From: Rutidosis leptorrhynchoides
Taxonomy: Eukaryota > Streptophyta > Magnoliopsida > Asterales > Asteraceae
Reading direction: 5' to 3'
Assembly (NCBI RefSeq): GCF_046630445.1
Contig: NC_092340.1
Coordinates: 34,804,001-34,868,000, forward strand
DNA length: 64,000 nucleotides
In this document: positions 23,501-32,582 of the stretch, one piece after another
Position numbering within the stretch: the stretch's first letter is position 1
How the letters are laid out: the number at the start of each line of letters is the position of its first letter
The notes under the pieces: model-generated
The model's input: the letters and a program-made list of their open reading frames with translations, nothing else
Database searches by the model: none
Told to the model about the DNA's origin: nothing
Made by a program: the position numbers and the translations under genes

Positions 23501-23834
23501 AAGAGCTTCCGCTGTCGCATACTTAAATAAGGACGAGATTTGGAGTCCATGCTTGTATGATATTGTGTAAAAACTGCATTCAAGAAACTTATTTTGTTGT
23601 AACATATTTGTATTGTAAACCATTATGTAATGGTCGTGTGTAAACAGGATATTTTAGATTATCATTATTTGATAATCTACGTAAAGCTTTTTAAACCTTT
23701 ATTGATGAAATAAAGGTTATGGTTTGTTTTAAAATGAATGCAGTCTTTGAAAAACGTCTCATATAGAGGTCAAAACCTCGCAACGAAATCAATTAATATG
23801 GAACGTTTTTAATCAATAAGAACGGGACATTTCA
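20596..23834 (+). repeat. 3' LTR of the chromovirus
   Basis: 3239 bp, TGTAATGACCCG to GGGACATTTCA, followed by the target duplication ACAGT at 23835-23839. It lacks 2 bp in the TATATA run near 20805 and about 11 bp near 20985 relative to the 5' copy. Confidence 0.95.
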
Positions 23835-23930
23835 ACAGTACCGAAAAATACGATGACAAAGCGGCTCTAGCGTTACTCACTTAGCCCAATACACATGCTA
23901 TCACAAGAGAGGAGTGAAAAAAACCTACCA

Positions 23931-24645
23931 TTAGCCTATACCATCTTTAGGATTCGGATTAACATCAAAAGAAGACGGGTTGGAGATCCATGACTGCCAG
24001 TCGAGAGATATGGTTTTGCCTCGACAATTTATCCATTCAAAGCATTTAGCTTGGATATCCGCGAAGATTTTGGGGATGCAATGGGAGATGGACCCGAAAA
24101 CACGATCATTACGATTTTTCCAAATAAAGTAGCAAGTGACCCAAACAATAGCTTGCCAAATTTTGGATCCCGTTTTGGTTTTCATGTAAGGTGAAGAAGC
24201 CTTCGAGATATCAAGTATGTGCGTGATGTGGAGATTATCAACATTCCACCATTTTCTAATTCTTTCCCAAATTTCAGAGGCAACTTTACATTCAATAAGA
24301 GCATGTTGAGAGGTTTCAATAGCGTCATCACAAATTGGACACCTAGTGGAGTGAAGGTCGATTCCTTTGTTATCGAGCTCGAATCTAACAGGAATTTTGT
24401 TTTGCTTTGCACGCCAGATAAAAATACCTACTTTTTGAGGGACAAGAGGGTTTACTAGCGTTGCATCGTGGCAAGGTTTGTTCGCAATTGAGTGATCAGT
24501 TAATATTTCGATCAGAGAGCTTGTAGAAAAGGTACCATTTGGATTCAAGTTCCAGATCCATCTATCTGAGTCGGCGTTAGGACGAGGGAGATCAGCGAGG
24601 TCAGCGAGTAGATTAGCAAGTTCACTAGACGCCCTCCATTTGGGC
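23931..24645 (-). pseudogene. C-terminal remnant of LINE ORF2 (zinc-binding domain of a reverse transcriptase)
   Basis: The minus-strand frame carries the zf-RVT signature found after plant L1 reverse transcriptases: PQKVGIFIWRA, then PVRFELDNKGI, CPICDD and a downstream H. The typical aromatic tail (WVTCYFIWKNRNDRVF) follows. The frame opens at about 24645, where it joins ORF1 sequence, so the endonuclease and polymerase domains are missing. The annotated ATG is inside the domain and is not a natural start. Confidence 0.85.
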
Positions 24646-26341
24646 TCAGAGGCCCAGTTCCATAAAAACGTAGGGCTGTTTTCGGCCCAGGTATTTCAGT
24701 AGAGGACGGGTAGGTATTTGGAATTTTAATGCCCGATGACCTTTCATTATTTTCATCCTCGTTTGTACCATCAGGAGATTTGGGAATATTTTCATAGTTT
24801 CCAACACTCTCACTATCTTCAAGGATTATTGTGGTATCGATGTTATCATTAATTATGTTGCCGTTGGATTTACGCTTTCCAAAGTCGCTGTTACTCCCAA
24901 AGTTGAAAGATGACGTGGCATAATGTTTCAATTTGGTCCCTTCGCCGGAATAATTCAAGTGATCTTTCACCGGCAGTTCTTCATCGTTATCGGAATCTGA
25001 TGGTGGCTCCTCATCGTTGTCGGATTTGCTATTTTCATCCGAAATTGAATCAGTATCCTTATGTTCTTCTATTTCTAATTCAACTATGCAATTGGAGTCT
25101 TCAATGATTTGAACATAAAATACTTTGCCTTTGATGGTGACTTCTGCAGTTGTGTTGAGCAATTCATGACCCCTTAGCTTAACTAAAACCTTGCCAATAA
25201 CCAAGTTTTGGTTGCCATTGAAGTCGCAGTTCTGGAAATCATAAACAGGACCGTACCATTCGGCGATTCGCTTAAAATTGTGCTCATTCCAGCACGAAAC
25301 GGGCACCCCTTTAATACAAATCCAGGTGAGTCTTGCTGATGGGAAGCAGGGGTCTGTTATTTTTCTAACATTTTTAAGCCACTTTTTGACAATATGAACT
25401 TCGGAGTTGATTATGTTGTTCACTGTGTCTTTGTTGTCAAAAGACAGGCATAAATCTAGGCCACCCACATATTTTATGTTAAAGTTCGTGAGACCTTCGG
25501 CTGAGCAAAGTGTCGGGAATTGCTCGATGAGATCGATATCTTTGATTTCTCCGATTATGCTGTGCTCCAGGGCTTTGATGTTCGAGTCATCTTCTTCAAG
25601 GTTGATCCGTCGTGTGATGTTCTTGTTTTTTTGAGGTATGTCCTTCAGTACCTCGTTATAAGGTCGATCATTGTTGTTTGCAGGGTTGGTTTCGGAGTTT
25701 AGATTAGGGGTGTGAGGTTGTTTAGGGTCAGAGTGCATCATATGTTGGTAATTGTTGACGTTTGCAGGCCTCTCATGAACTGGACGGTTTGGGGTTCTAT
25801 CTTTTTTTTCATGTGCTCTATAAACCCTTAGCCAATTTCCCCCAAGGTAGATGGTGTTTAATCTACTGAGGAGGTAATTGATATCCTGGATTCCCAAGAA
25901 TCTCACGAACCCAAACTTTTTGCCATTTTTGAGTAGCTTGTTGGGAGGGATGTATACATCATTAACCTTGCCATACCTTTTGAAGAAAGAAAGTAATTCG
26001 ATTTCGGACCACTTTTCAGGATAGTTAAAAAACATTATAGAAATTTCAGTATGCTCAGTGGTGTTATAGCCGTGAATGGGAATGTTATTTGGGAAGGTTG
26101 CATGAGAGTTTTTGGGTTGTTTGTTGTATTGTGTGTAAGACTTTGGTTGGTTTGCATTACCATATTTGTTGATAAGCTTTCTTATTTGGTCAAGGTGTGA
26201 GTTGTTTTTTTGTTTGCGAGTGACCGTGGTCCAACCCTCTTCATTGTCTTCATGAACGGAATGATTTTTGTTTTTGTTTACAGGCACCCATCTTTTTGTT
26301 GTTACCGGAGTGAAAGGAGAGGTAGGGATAGAGAAATACAT
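24545..26341 (-). CDS. LINE ORF1 protein with RRM domain
   Basis: Encodes 598 residues. Residues about 98-175 form an RNA-recognition motif (ISIMFFNYPEKWSEIELLSFF, then KFGFVRFLG as RNP1-like), as in plant L1 ORF1 proteins. Residues about 290-420 carry a DUF4283-like segment with conserved Trp and Cys (WICIKGVPVSCW). An acidic Asp/Glu/Ser stretch follows. ORF1 proteins bind LINE RNA and help form the ribonucleoprotein. The last 35 residues or so come from reading ORF2 sequence out of frame across the deletion junction near 24640, so the natural C-terminus is lost. About 240 bp of 5' UTR separates the ATG from the LINE start. Confidence 0.85.
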   Translation of the reverse strand: MYFSIPTSPFTPVTTKRWVPVNKNKNHSVHEDNEEGWTTVTRKQKNNSHLDQIRKLINKYGNANQPKSYTQYNKQPKNSHATFPNNIPIHGYNTTEHTEISIMFFNYPEKWSEIELLSFFKRYGKVNDVYIPPNKLLKNGKKFGFVRFLGIQDINYLLSRLNTIYLGGNWLRVYRAHEKKDRTPNRPVHERPANVNNYQHMMHSDPKQPHTPNLNSETNPANNNDRPYNEVLKDIPQKNKNITRRINLEEDDSNIKALEHSIIGEIKDIDLIEQFPTLCSAEGLTNFNIKYVGGLDLCLSFDNKDTVNNIINSEVHIVKKWLKNVRKITDPCFPSARLTWICIKGVPVSCWNEHNFKRIAEWYGPVYDFQNCDFNGNQNLVIGKVLVKLRGHELLNTTAEVTIKGKVFYVQIIEDSNCIVELEIEEHKDTDSISDENSKSDNDEEPPSDSDNDEELPVKDHLNYSGEGTKLKHYATSSFNFGSNSDFGKRKSNGNIINDNIDTTIILEDSESVGNYENIPKSPDGTNEDENNERSSGIKIPNTYPSSTEIPGPKTALRFYGTGPLSPNGGRLVNLLIYSLTSLISLVLTPTQIDGSGT

Positions 26342-26580
26342 AATGGAGGTGGATTGGTTGAGTATAATGGTTTTATGTTTGAACGAAAACAGAAGGCGAT
26401 TGAGAGTGGAGAAAAAAGTTTAATTGATCGGAGAATGTTTACAAGAAAAGCGTTTAGTTGGTCGGAAAGTGCTTGCCGGAGAGATTCATGTTGAGAGAGA
26501 AAAGTTATATATAAAGATTTTCCCTTTAACTTGGGGCAATCACCTTTTCTCTTCTTTTAGAAAAATACAAACATGTTGTG

Positions 26581-26598
26581 TATGTAATACTCTTGTTT
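26581..26598. repeat. Target-site duplication, LINE (5' side)
   Basis: Same 15-18 bp as at 10503-10520. Followed by AT-rich flank. Confidence 0.9.
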
Positions 26599-26671
26599 AT
26601 TTTAAAAATATAAATATAAATAAATATTGTATTATTATACATTTTTTTGACGAAGAAAACAAGCAATATAA

Positions 26672-26955
26672 CATAGTGTTATAACTCATGCGGTAGTGAT
26701 CCGACTTTCTTAGCGAAAAGTCAGGAGTTCGACTCCCGTGGGGTGCAACATTTCGGACAAGGTTGCCCCTTCACCCTTGAATTCCACCCAAGGTGCCTTT
26801 CGCACATCGCGTTGAGAGAGCGTTGGGGTTTCACTGCTCATGCCCTCGGATTGGACCGGATTTCCTGCTGGGCAGGAGTTGCAGATGATGAACGCGTGAG
26901 TGGTTAAGTTCCCCTGGGTGATTCCGTAGTGATGTTCAAAAAAATTAAAAGGATC
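26672..26955 (+). mobile_element. tRNA-derived SINE candidate
   Basis: The 5' part has tRNA-like internal promoter boxes. An A-box-like CATGCGGTAGTGATC is near 26690, and a close B box, AGTTCGACTCC, is at about 26728-26738. The acceptor arms do not pair as in a real tRNA. About 200 bp of unrelated body follows and ends in an A-rich tail (about 26937-26954). I found no clear target duplication, so the boundaries are approximate. Confidence 0.5.
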
Positions 26956-27706
26956 TTTCATCAAAAACATGAAAAAAAAACCAACAAAAGGATACAAACA
27001 CACCCGCCACGCCACCCCGGCTCGCAGCTAGAAAACTACAACAACAAAGAGAACTAAAATATGTATGAGCGAGCCCAAAAAACACAAAACAAGCTTAACA
27101 AACGATCGAAAACAAGCATAGAAAATCATCCTAAAGAAAAATACAAAACCAAACAATCAGGCATACAAAGGCAGCACTAAATAAAGGAATCAATCCCAAC
27201 CTACACCAGGCAAACAATCAAACCACAACACTTAGCAGAAAAGAATAATAACACAAACAACACAAGGAAACTGAAAACCAAACATGCTCAAATAACACCC
27301 AATTTCTCTGAGGATAGGGAAACCTTCTTATTCAACTTTCGTGGTTTTAGAAGCTTTCCACGAACTTGTTTGAACCGTACCGATTTACCGGCACGGTTGG
27401 AAAATTTGAACACCTTGGTTGGTTTCAGAGATGACGCCTTGTTTGACACCAAACCAATAACTTTGCAAAAAACTAATCATTCTCAATACCAAGTCCATGA
27501 TCAACTCTATAACCCGAGTGATCTAAGCGCAATAAATTTATATTATATCTATCTCTTATTGAATTGTTAGACAACAAACTGAAGTAAGATTAAAGAAAAT
27601 AATTGCTTACAAATGTTACATATGATCATCACTATCACTATTTTACAGTAAAAAAAAAAATTACTTTATGTAGAGTGTTGAAACTTAACCTGATTACTAA
27701 GTGTAA
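26956..27706. other. Intergenic sequence 3' of the FtsJ gene, with a possible coding relic
   Basis: The part at 26960-27300 is A- and C-rich and not classified. On the minus strand, about 27309-27480 holds an open, strongly basic stretch of about 55 codons (KPTKVFKFSNRAGKSVRF, then KPRKLNKK) ending in TGA near 27309. It could be the last exon of a gene fragment, but no start or partner exon is visible. Confidence 0.3.
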
Positions 27707-29427
27707 TTAATGCAAATCCTGGCAAATCAAATAAATCTCCCTGGAGTTTGATCTTGTAGCTTTAGGCCTCAACCATGATGACTTCTTAAATAAAGGCTTG
27801 CAGATCTTGATCAAATCTACAACCACCATACATTCAACATTAACAAACATTCAAACACGATATAATTTTTTTTTAACTTACGTATAACACCATAACAGAG
27901 TGCGTTATGTTTTAAACGTCTAGGAAAATATAAAATTTTCTTTTCGGGCTACCTTTAGTATCCTCGCTTTCTAGAAGCTTGACAATAAGGTGTCCTCCAG
28001 TTTTAAGTACACCGGTATCATTTTCTTTGTCAGGTTGATTTTCTATTTGACCGTCTTCTAAAGGGTAATTGGGTAATTTTGCTGTACCAAGCGCTAAATC
28101 AAGTGCCCGCATCCCTAACTCCATGGATAAAGCTGCATCTTTTGTTGTGATACCGGAAACAAGCGGACACATATCTGATAACAGAACCGAAAACCCTTTT
28201 CCCTAACAAAATTCAGCATACAAATTACAATGAAACTACTAAGTTGGGATCGTGTAAACTGATCTATGGATTTTATTTATGAAAATAATAATACCTGAGG
28301 GGAGAGGTTTAAAACTTGATGTTTAGGGAGGTTCATGACATCAGCACAAACAGTTGAAACCCTCGAATCACAGTGAGTTGAAGGAACTTTCACCTTCTGT
28401 TGTTTACATATAATATACAGTAATACGGTAATACCCCATAAAACGAGGTCGCATTACTCATCAATAAAAAATGTACGGGAGATTATATACATCAAATATA
28501 AGAGATGTAAACGATAAAATCACCTTAAGATCGATGCCAACAACCACCCCGCCACTTTTCAATGGACCAAGACTTTGACAAGCTACCTGATTTTTCAAGA
28601 AACAAACTAATCCAGTTATAACAGCAAGTCTTTTGCATACGAATACAGGGTAGAACGTATACGTCAAATAAAGAAACGTTAGTTGAAATACATGAATTAA
28701 TAGTGTGTCGGATGAAGGTGAAACAGGCTTATAGTATACCATAGTTTATAGCCAGCAATGAAAACACGTCCATTACAGACAAGAGACAACAAGACGTTTC
28801 ATGAGGGCCTGCTCTTGCTCGGGTCACCTCCCCAACCACCAAGACCAATTGATCTAATGCGACTTGGTTAACGTAATTTAGATTCTAAAATTTCTATTAT
28901 CACATGCTTTATCACAAAGCCTACAATCCCTCGCGACTAATTTTAGGATCAGAGTAACGTCCGAGGAATTGTTCATGTGATGTTACCAACTATATTTTGC
29001 TTCAATCGGTTCAAATAGTTCCACCTAATGACCTAAATGAGACGAAACATATAGTTAAAGTTAAATGTTCATTTTAAACAAATCTTTCACATAGTTAACA
29101 CTCCATAGTTTTATGTATCAAATTTTCCTAAAACAATAATAATAAGGAACCTGAAGCCAAGCACCAGGAGCACAACCAAGGTCAAGAACAGAAGAACCAG
29201 GTGTTATCAATTTGTGTTGTTTCTGAATCTGAAGAAGCTGATACATAATATATAACATACTCTCGTTAATTAATATCGATTTTAATTTAATATTTCTTGT
29301 AATGTAATTGTAATCAATAACATTATACATTGATAGATATTACTCCGTATTAAAATACCTTGAAGGCAGAACGGGCAACATAACCAAGACGCTGAGCTTC
29401 TCTGTAGAAGAAATCTGCTGTGCTCAT
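27707..29427 (-). CDS. FtsJ/RrmJ-family rRNA 2'-O-methyltransferase, six exons
   Basis: Exons on the minus strand are 29359-29427, 29151-29237, 28524-28586, 28295-28396, 27953-28202 and 27707-27816. All introns are GT-AG and the phases agree, giving 226 residues. Family members methylate the ribose 2'-O of large-subunit rRNA using S-adenosylmethionine. Motif I is [11 protein letters not shown] (residues about 41-51). The K-D-K-E catalytic tetrad is visible: K of ARSAFK (residue 23), D of LLSDM, K of LIVKLLES and E of SREIYL near the C-terminus. The size matches the single-domain bacterial RrmJ type and, from memory, Arabidopsis At5g13830 rather than the larger Spb1 type. I see no obvious long targeting peptide at this start, so organelle or cytosol location is open. 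The exon 4 acceptor could be 3 bp further in. The gene looks intact. Confidence 0.9.
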
Positions 29428-29502
29428 TTTCAATTCATTATTTAGCAAATCATAATAATCGATCGTTTAATTAATCGCAGAAAATCATAAACCCTTTCTT
29501 CA

Positions 29503-29610
29503 ACCCTAAAATTGTTAACTAATCCTCTGCATTTGTTTTTGTTATTGTGAGGTTTGGGGAGGCTTTCAAAAATGGGCCTTTACTGGATCAGCTAATATAA
29601 TCTTTGGGCC
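29503..29610. promoter_or_regulatory. Telo-box-like and site II elements upstream of the FtsJ gene
   Basis: ACCCTAAA (29503-29510) lies about 80 bp upstream of the ATG. TGGGCC occurs at 29573-29578 and 29605-29610. Telo boxes combined with TGGGCY site II elements are known from promoters of plant ribosomal-protein and organelle-biogenesis genes, where TCP factors bind site II. This fits a ribosome-maturation gene. Confidence 0.6.
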
Positions 29611-29639
29611 GCATGTTTTGGTAAGGAAGACGATAGGTA

Positions 29640-30167
29640 TCATTTGATTAGTTTAGATTTACTATATATGATTAAATTCAAATAACTAACTATAAATTTA
29701 AAATTACTTTAATCTAAAATAAAAAAAGATTACATTATCATAACTAAATTAAATTGATTAATATATTTTTCAGAATCTTGAGAATCGTCGAAATCATTAG
29801 AAAGTTCCAACTTAGGTTATTTCGAACAAGGTAAGTCGATATAAGATTCTACACGTTGGTGCTATTTCTTGTAGTAATTTATTAAACAAATCAGATTAAT
29901 TAAGAACATGATGTTGTTGTTTGAACATTCGGTCCATAGTAAACGTGTCACATTCACAAATCATGTGAGGCCACACATTATAGTATGATTGTTGGGCGTC
30001 AAATCATCTAGAGATGAGATATAAAAAAATGAGTTATACAGTGAATTGTAGCAAGTTGAGTGAAAAATGAGAGTACACTATATATAAATTCGCCACTAGT
30101 TTTTTAAGAACTAAAATTATTTCTTTTATTTTCAAAACATTAAAGAAATCAACCATTGTTATCCGAA
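29640..30167. other. Intergenic AT-rich sequence
   Basis: No gene or known repeat is seen. Confidence 0.4.
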
Positions 30168-30266
30168 ATGCATGAAAATAAGGGGGTCAAGAGCAGAATT
30201 TCTAAAGAGGCCGAGGACATGACCCGTGCCATTGGCGCCCTCAAGAAAGTAGCAAGGGCGGTGTGA
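30168..30266 (+). CDS. Short ORF, possible gene fragment
   Basis: 32 codons from ATG to TGA with markedly higher GC than the surrounding DNA and a charged, helix-forming composition (KSRISKEAEDMTRAIGALKK). The composition looks like real coding sequence. It may be the end of a gene moved here as a fragment; no splice partner is evident and I do not recognise the protein. Confidence 0.3.
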   Translation: MHENKGVKSRISKEAEDMTRAIGALKKVARAV

Positions 30267-30662
30267 GGAAATTTGTTGTTGGGAGTGGTCTTAATATTTG
30301 TTGAGTATATTGAAATTAAATTAATATTAATTAATTAATACTTGTAATAATGAAGTTGTTTTTTTTAACGGTAATTTTGACATTGAATACTTTCATTTGT
30401 CACTCATACACACGTTCGAGCGGAAACCTGAACTATTAACCAGAAGACATCGAACCACAATTTATATGGCATGTGAAGATGTTAAATAGTCATTAGTAAA
30501 CGGTCGTCCCTTGTTTCGTTGTTTATTACTCCGTTTATTATATGACACAAATAGACTTCTAGATCAATGACATTTTAAAAATATATCTAACTACTAAGAT
30601 CACTTTTTATGACACGTTTAAAAAAAATTAAAGCCCACTTTTGACACGTTTATTAAATATGT

Positions 30663-30960
30663 TTTTTTTTTTATTTATTATTTTAACTTTTGGAACCACA
30701 AAATTTTATTACTCAACCCCTTAGCAAGCAACTAAGGAGCAACAACCAACAACTTACAATGGATTTATCATCCAATCCAATCGTACCAAGACGGCAAGAG
30801 ATATTACATCGACTTCTATTATTTAACCAATTAAACGAAAAATTACATATAGAATCAAGAGTACTTTTCTTCATCGGCCGAGGTTGAAAAATGACACTAT
30901 TACGAAATCTCCAAACGTGCCACATGATTTAAGTGAAAACTTTCACATTACATTACATTT
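30663..30960 (-). pseudogene. 3' fragment of an L1-type LINE
   Basis: The minus strand encodes the aromatic tail that follows plant LINE reverse transcriptases (MWHVWRFRNSVIFQ, then ICNFSFNWLNNR). It runs to a T tract at 30663-30673, the complement of a poly-A tail. The 5' part is missing. Confidence 0.65.
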
Positions 30961-31215
30961 GTTGCTGTCATTTTCGAGTGTGACTATATCTTTGAAGATT
31001 GACTTGATTGAGGGATCTACTAGGTTGTAAAATTCTCACTAGTATACTGACTAGTTCGCAACTAGTCTGGATTTCTAAATGGTCCAACTAGTCCGCAACT
31101 AGTATTCTCGATTTGGCCGATTCATTAACTCAAAGTTGTAAAAAAATTAATTTAGTAGGTCCAAGTCTGATCATTAGTTCAGAATCAAATTTAATCGGTA
31201 AAACTAGGTTAATTA

Positions 31216-31259
<44 letters not shown>

Positions 31260-31408
31260 AGAGTTGATTAATTTGCATCTAGTCCCCATCTCCAACTTGG
31301 TCAATAGTCCTTAACAGAGTCTCCACCAACTATTTCCAACTAGCGACAATTAGAACATTGTGTATTAAGTCTACGCCCAATGACGAAGCTTGTCGAGGAA
31401 TAGGAGCC

Positions 31409-31441
<33 letters not shown>

Positions 31442-32240
31442 TATTATTATTTATTTTATTTTTTTGAAAAGGGATTACTAGTTTTTGACAAGGGGTTGTA
31501 ATTCGCTTCTTTATGCTTCAAAAGGCTTAAAAAGCATGTAACTGCAGACATGTTCAACTGAACCTAGACACAAATAGCATGACAATAAAATCATACAACA
31601 ATTTCTCCTTTAAAATATACAATTATTATAAATATATCATCGGAGATTATATTATATTTTAGTCTATAAAATAATAGATATTGTTTGTCAAAACTCGAAA
31701 TGGAATCTCATAACAATAATATACTAACATGACCAATGGTATCTTTGATTTGCAGACATGTTCAACTGAACCTATATGTTGTAATCAATGACATTTACAA
31801 ACTGCATGAATCACCCCCATGTGATACTATTATTATTAAATTTTATTTATATCCATTTGTGAATACTACTGTAAGAAGTTTCCATGCACCACATTCACTG
31901 TTCCTGATTTCATATGCTTACCTCACCTGTTTACTTAAAAATAAAACATGGAGGCACATAAGGTGATATGTGCAATTTCTTCTCCAATATTTTTTTAATT
32001 ACTATAAATAAATATAAAAAAGATATTGGATGAATGGAGTTCAGCTACATTGTATTTCATTAAACACAAATAGCAACCTTACAATACCGAGCCTACGTTA
32101 CTCTATTATATCAAATGACCTCACTAACCTACAAGACCTGTACGAAAAACAGCCATTAATCTCATGAACAAATAGTTCCTAATTTAACAAACCTAGGTAT
32201 CAATTTAATATGAGAAATCGACAACGAAAAAAATGTGTCA
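30961..32240. other. Intergenic sequence with two poly-A tracts and a short duplication
   Basis: Poly-A runs are at 31217-31256 and 31413-31437. A 23-bp stretch starting TGCAGACATGTTC occurs twice (about 31543 and 31753). CTAGTYNGCAACTAGT phrases repeat near 31040-31110. No gene is seen. Confidence 0.45.
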
Positions 32241-32256
32241 TACATACCCTATACAC

Positions 32257-32372
32257 TACAATGGCTGTCCTTGAGGCACAAACACGGATGCTTCATTTGT
32301 CGAAGTTCCAACAAATTCAGTATCGCCAGTAGGACACTCAGGATCAGCCGACGTCCTTCTTACTTACCCTGT
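32257..32372 (-). other. Possible orphan terminal exon
   Basis: The minus strand holds about 35 open codons ending in TAG near 32261, with coding-like composition (SADPECPTGDTEFVGT, then VFVPQGQPL). It lies downstream of the GRAS gene on the same strand. No acceptor gives a clean join, because a TAA is met just upstream in frame. It may be a relic or part of a 3' UTR. Confidence 0.25.
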
Positions 32373-32582
32373 TCGTCAAGCATAGTATCAAAACATATAA
32401 TCATTATCACTTATATAACATGTCACACAATCTGAATTGAATTCAAATAAATAATAAAAGCAAATTAAAACAGATAAACAAATGATAAGAGTACCATATT
32501 TCTAAACTCATAACTTCTTGACAAATTCAAACGCACAATGTAGAAGGAATCCATGACCCGCCCAAACGAGCATATGTTTACA

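Larger units (their letters stand above)
10741..23834 (+). mobile_element. Nearly complete Ty3 chromovirus (Tekay-like) with two extra ORFs, one an F-box protein
   Basis: The full structure is present: 5' LTR (10741-13992), PBS, ORF A (14202-14816), F-box ORF (14955-15638), gag-protease-RT-RNase H-integrase-chromodomain-like tail (about 15980-20560), 3' LTR (20596-23834) and target duplication ACAGT. Element length is 13,094 bp. The two LTRs differ by roughly 20 substitutions and two small indels by eye over about 3.24 kb, so the insertion is young. The gag-pol frame is broken by two in-frame stops (TAG 16634-16636, TAA 19280-19282) but is otherwise open. The two ORFs upstream of gag are not part of the canonical chromovirus layout. 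Confidence 0.93.
10518..26580 (-). mobile_element. L1-type LINE with an internal deletion, split by a nested Ty3 element
   Basis: The minus-strand LINE starts at 26580 and ends in a poly-A tail, seen as a T run at 10518-10539. The 15-bp stretch TATGTAATACTCTTG, extendable through TTT to 18 bp, flanks both ends (10503-10517/20 and 26581-26595/98). This is a target-site duplication typical of target-primed reverse transcription. The LINE keeps a full-length ORF1 (24545-26341) and only the C-terminal end of ORF2 (23931 to about 24640). The endonuclease and nearly all of the reverse transcriptase are gone. The chromovirus at 10741-23834 is inserted in its 3' UTR. Excluding that insert the LINE is about 3 kb. 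Confidence 0.9.

Noticed and set aside
24910-25702. Plus-strand ORFs opposite LINE ORF1
   Set aside because: They are shadows of the minus-strand ORF1.
26672-26760. Functional tRNA gene
   Set aside because: Box B is good, but the acceptor and anticodon stems do not fold properly and a SINE-like body with an A-rich tail follows.
31736-31966. 76-codon plus-strand ORF
   Set aside because: No domain, AT-rich codons, overlaps a small duplication; no support as a gene.
32235-32435. 66-codon plus-strand ORF downstream of the GRAS gene
   Set aside because: No recognisable domain; the opposite strand shows the better coding pattern.
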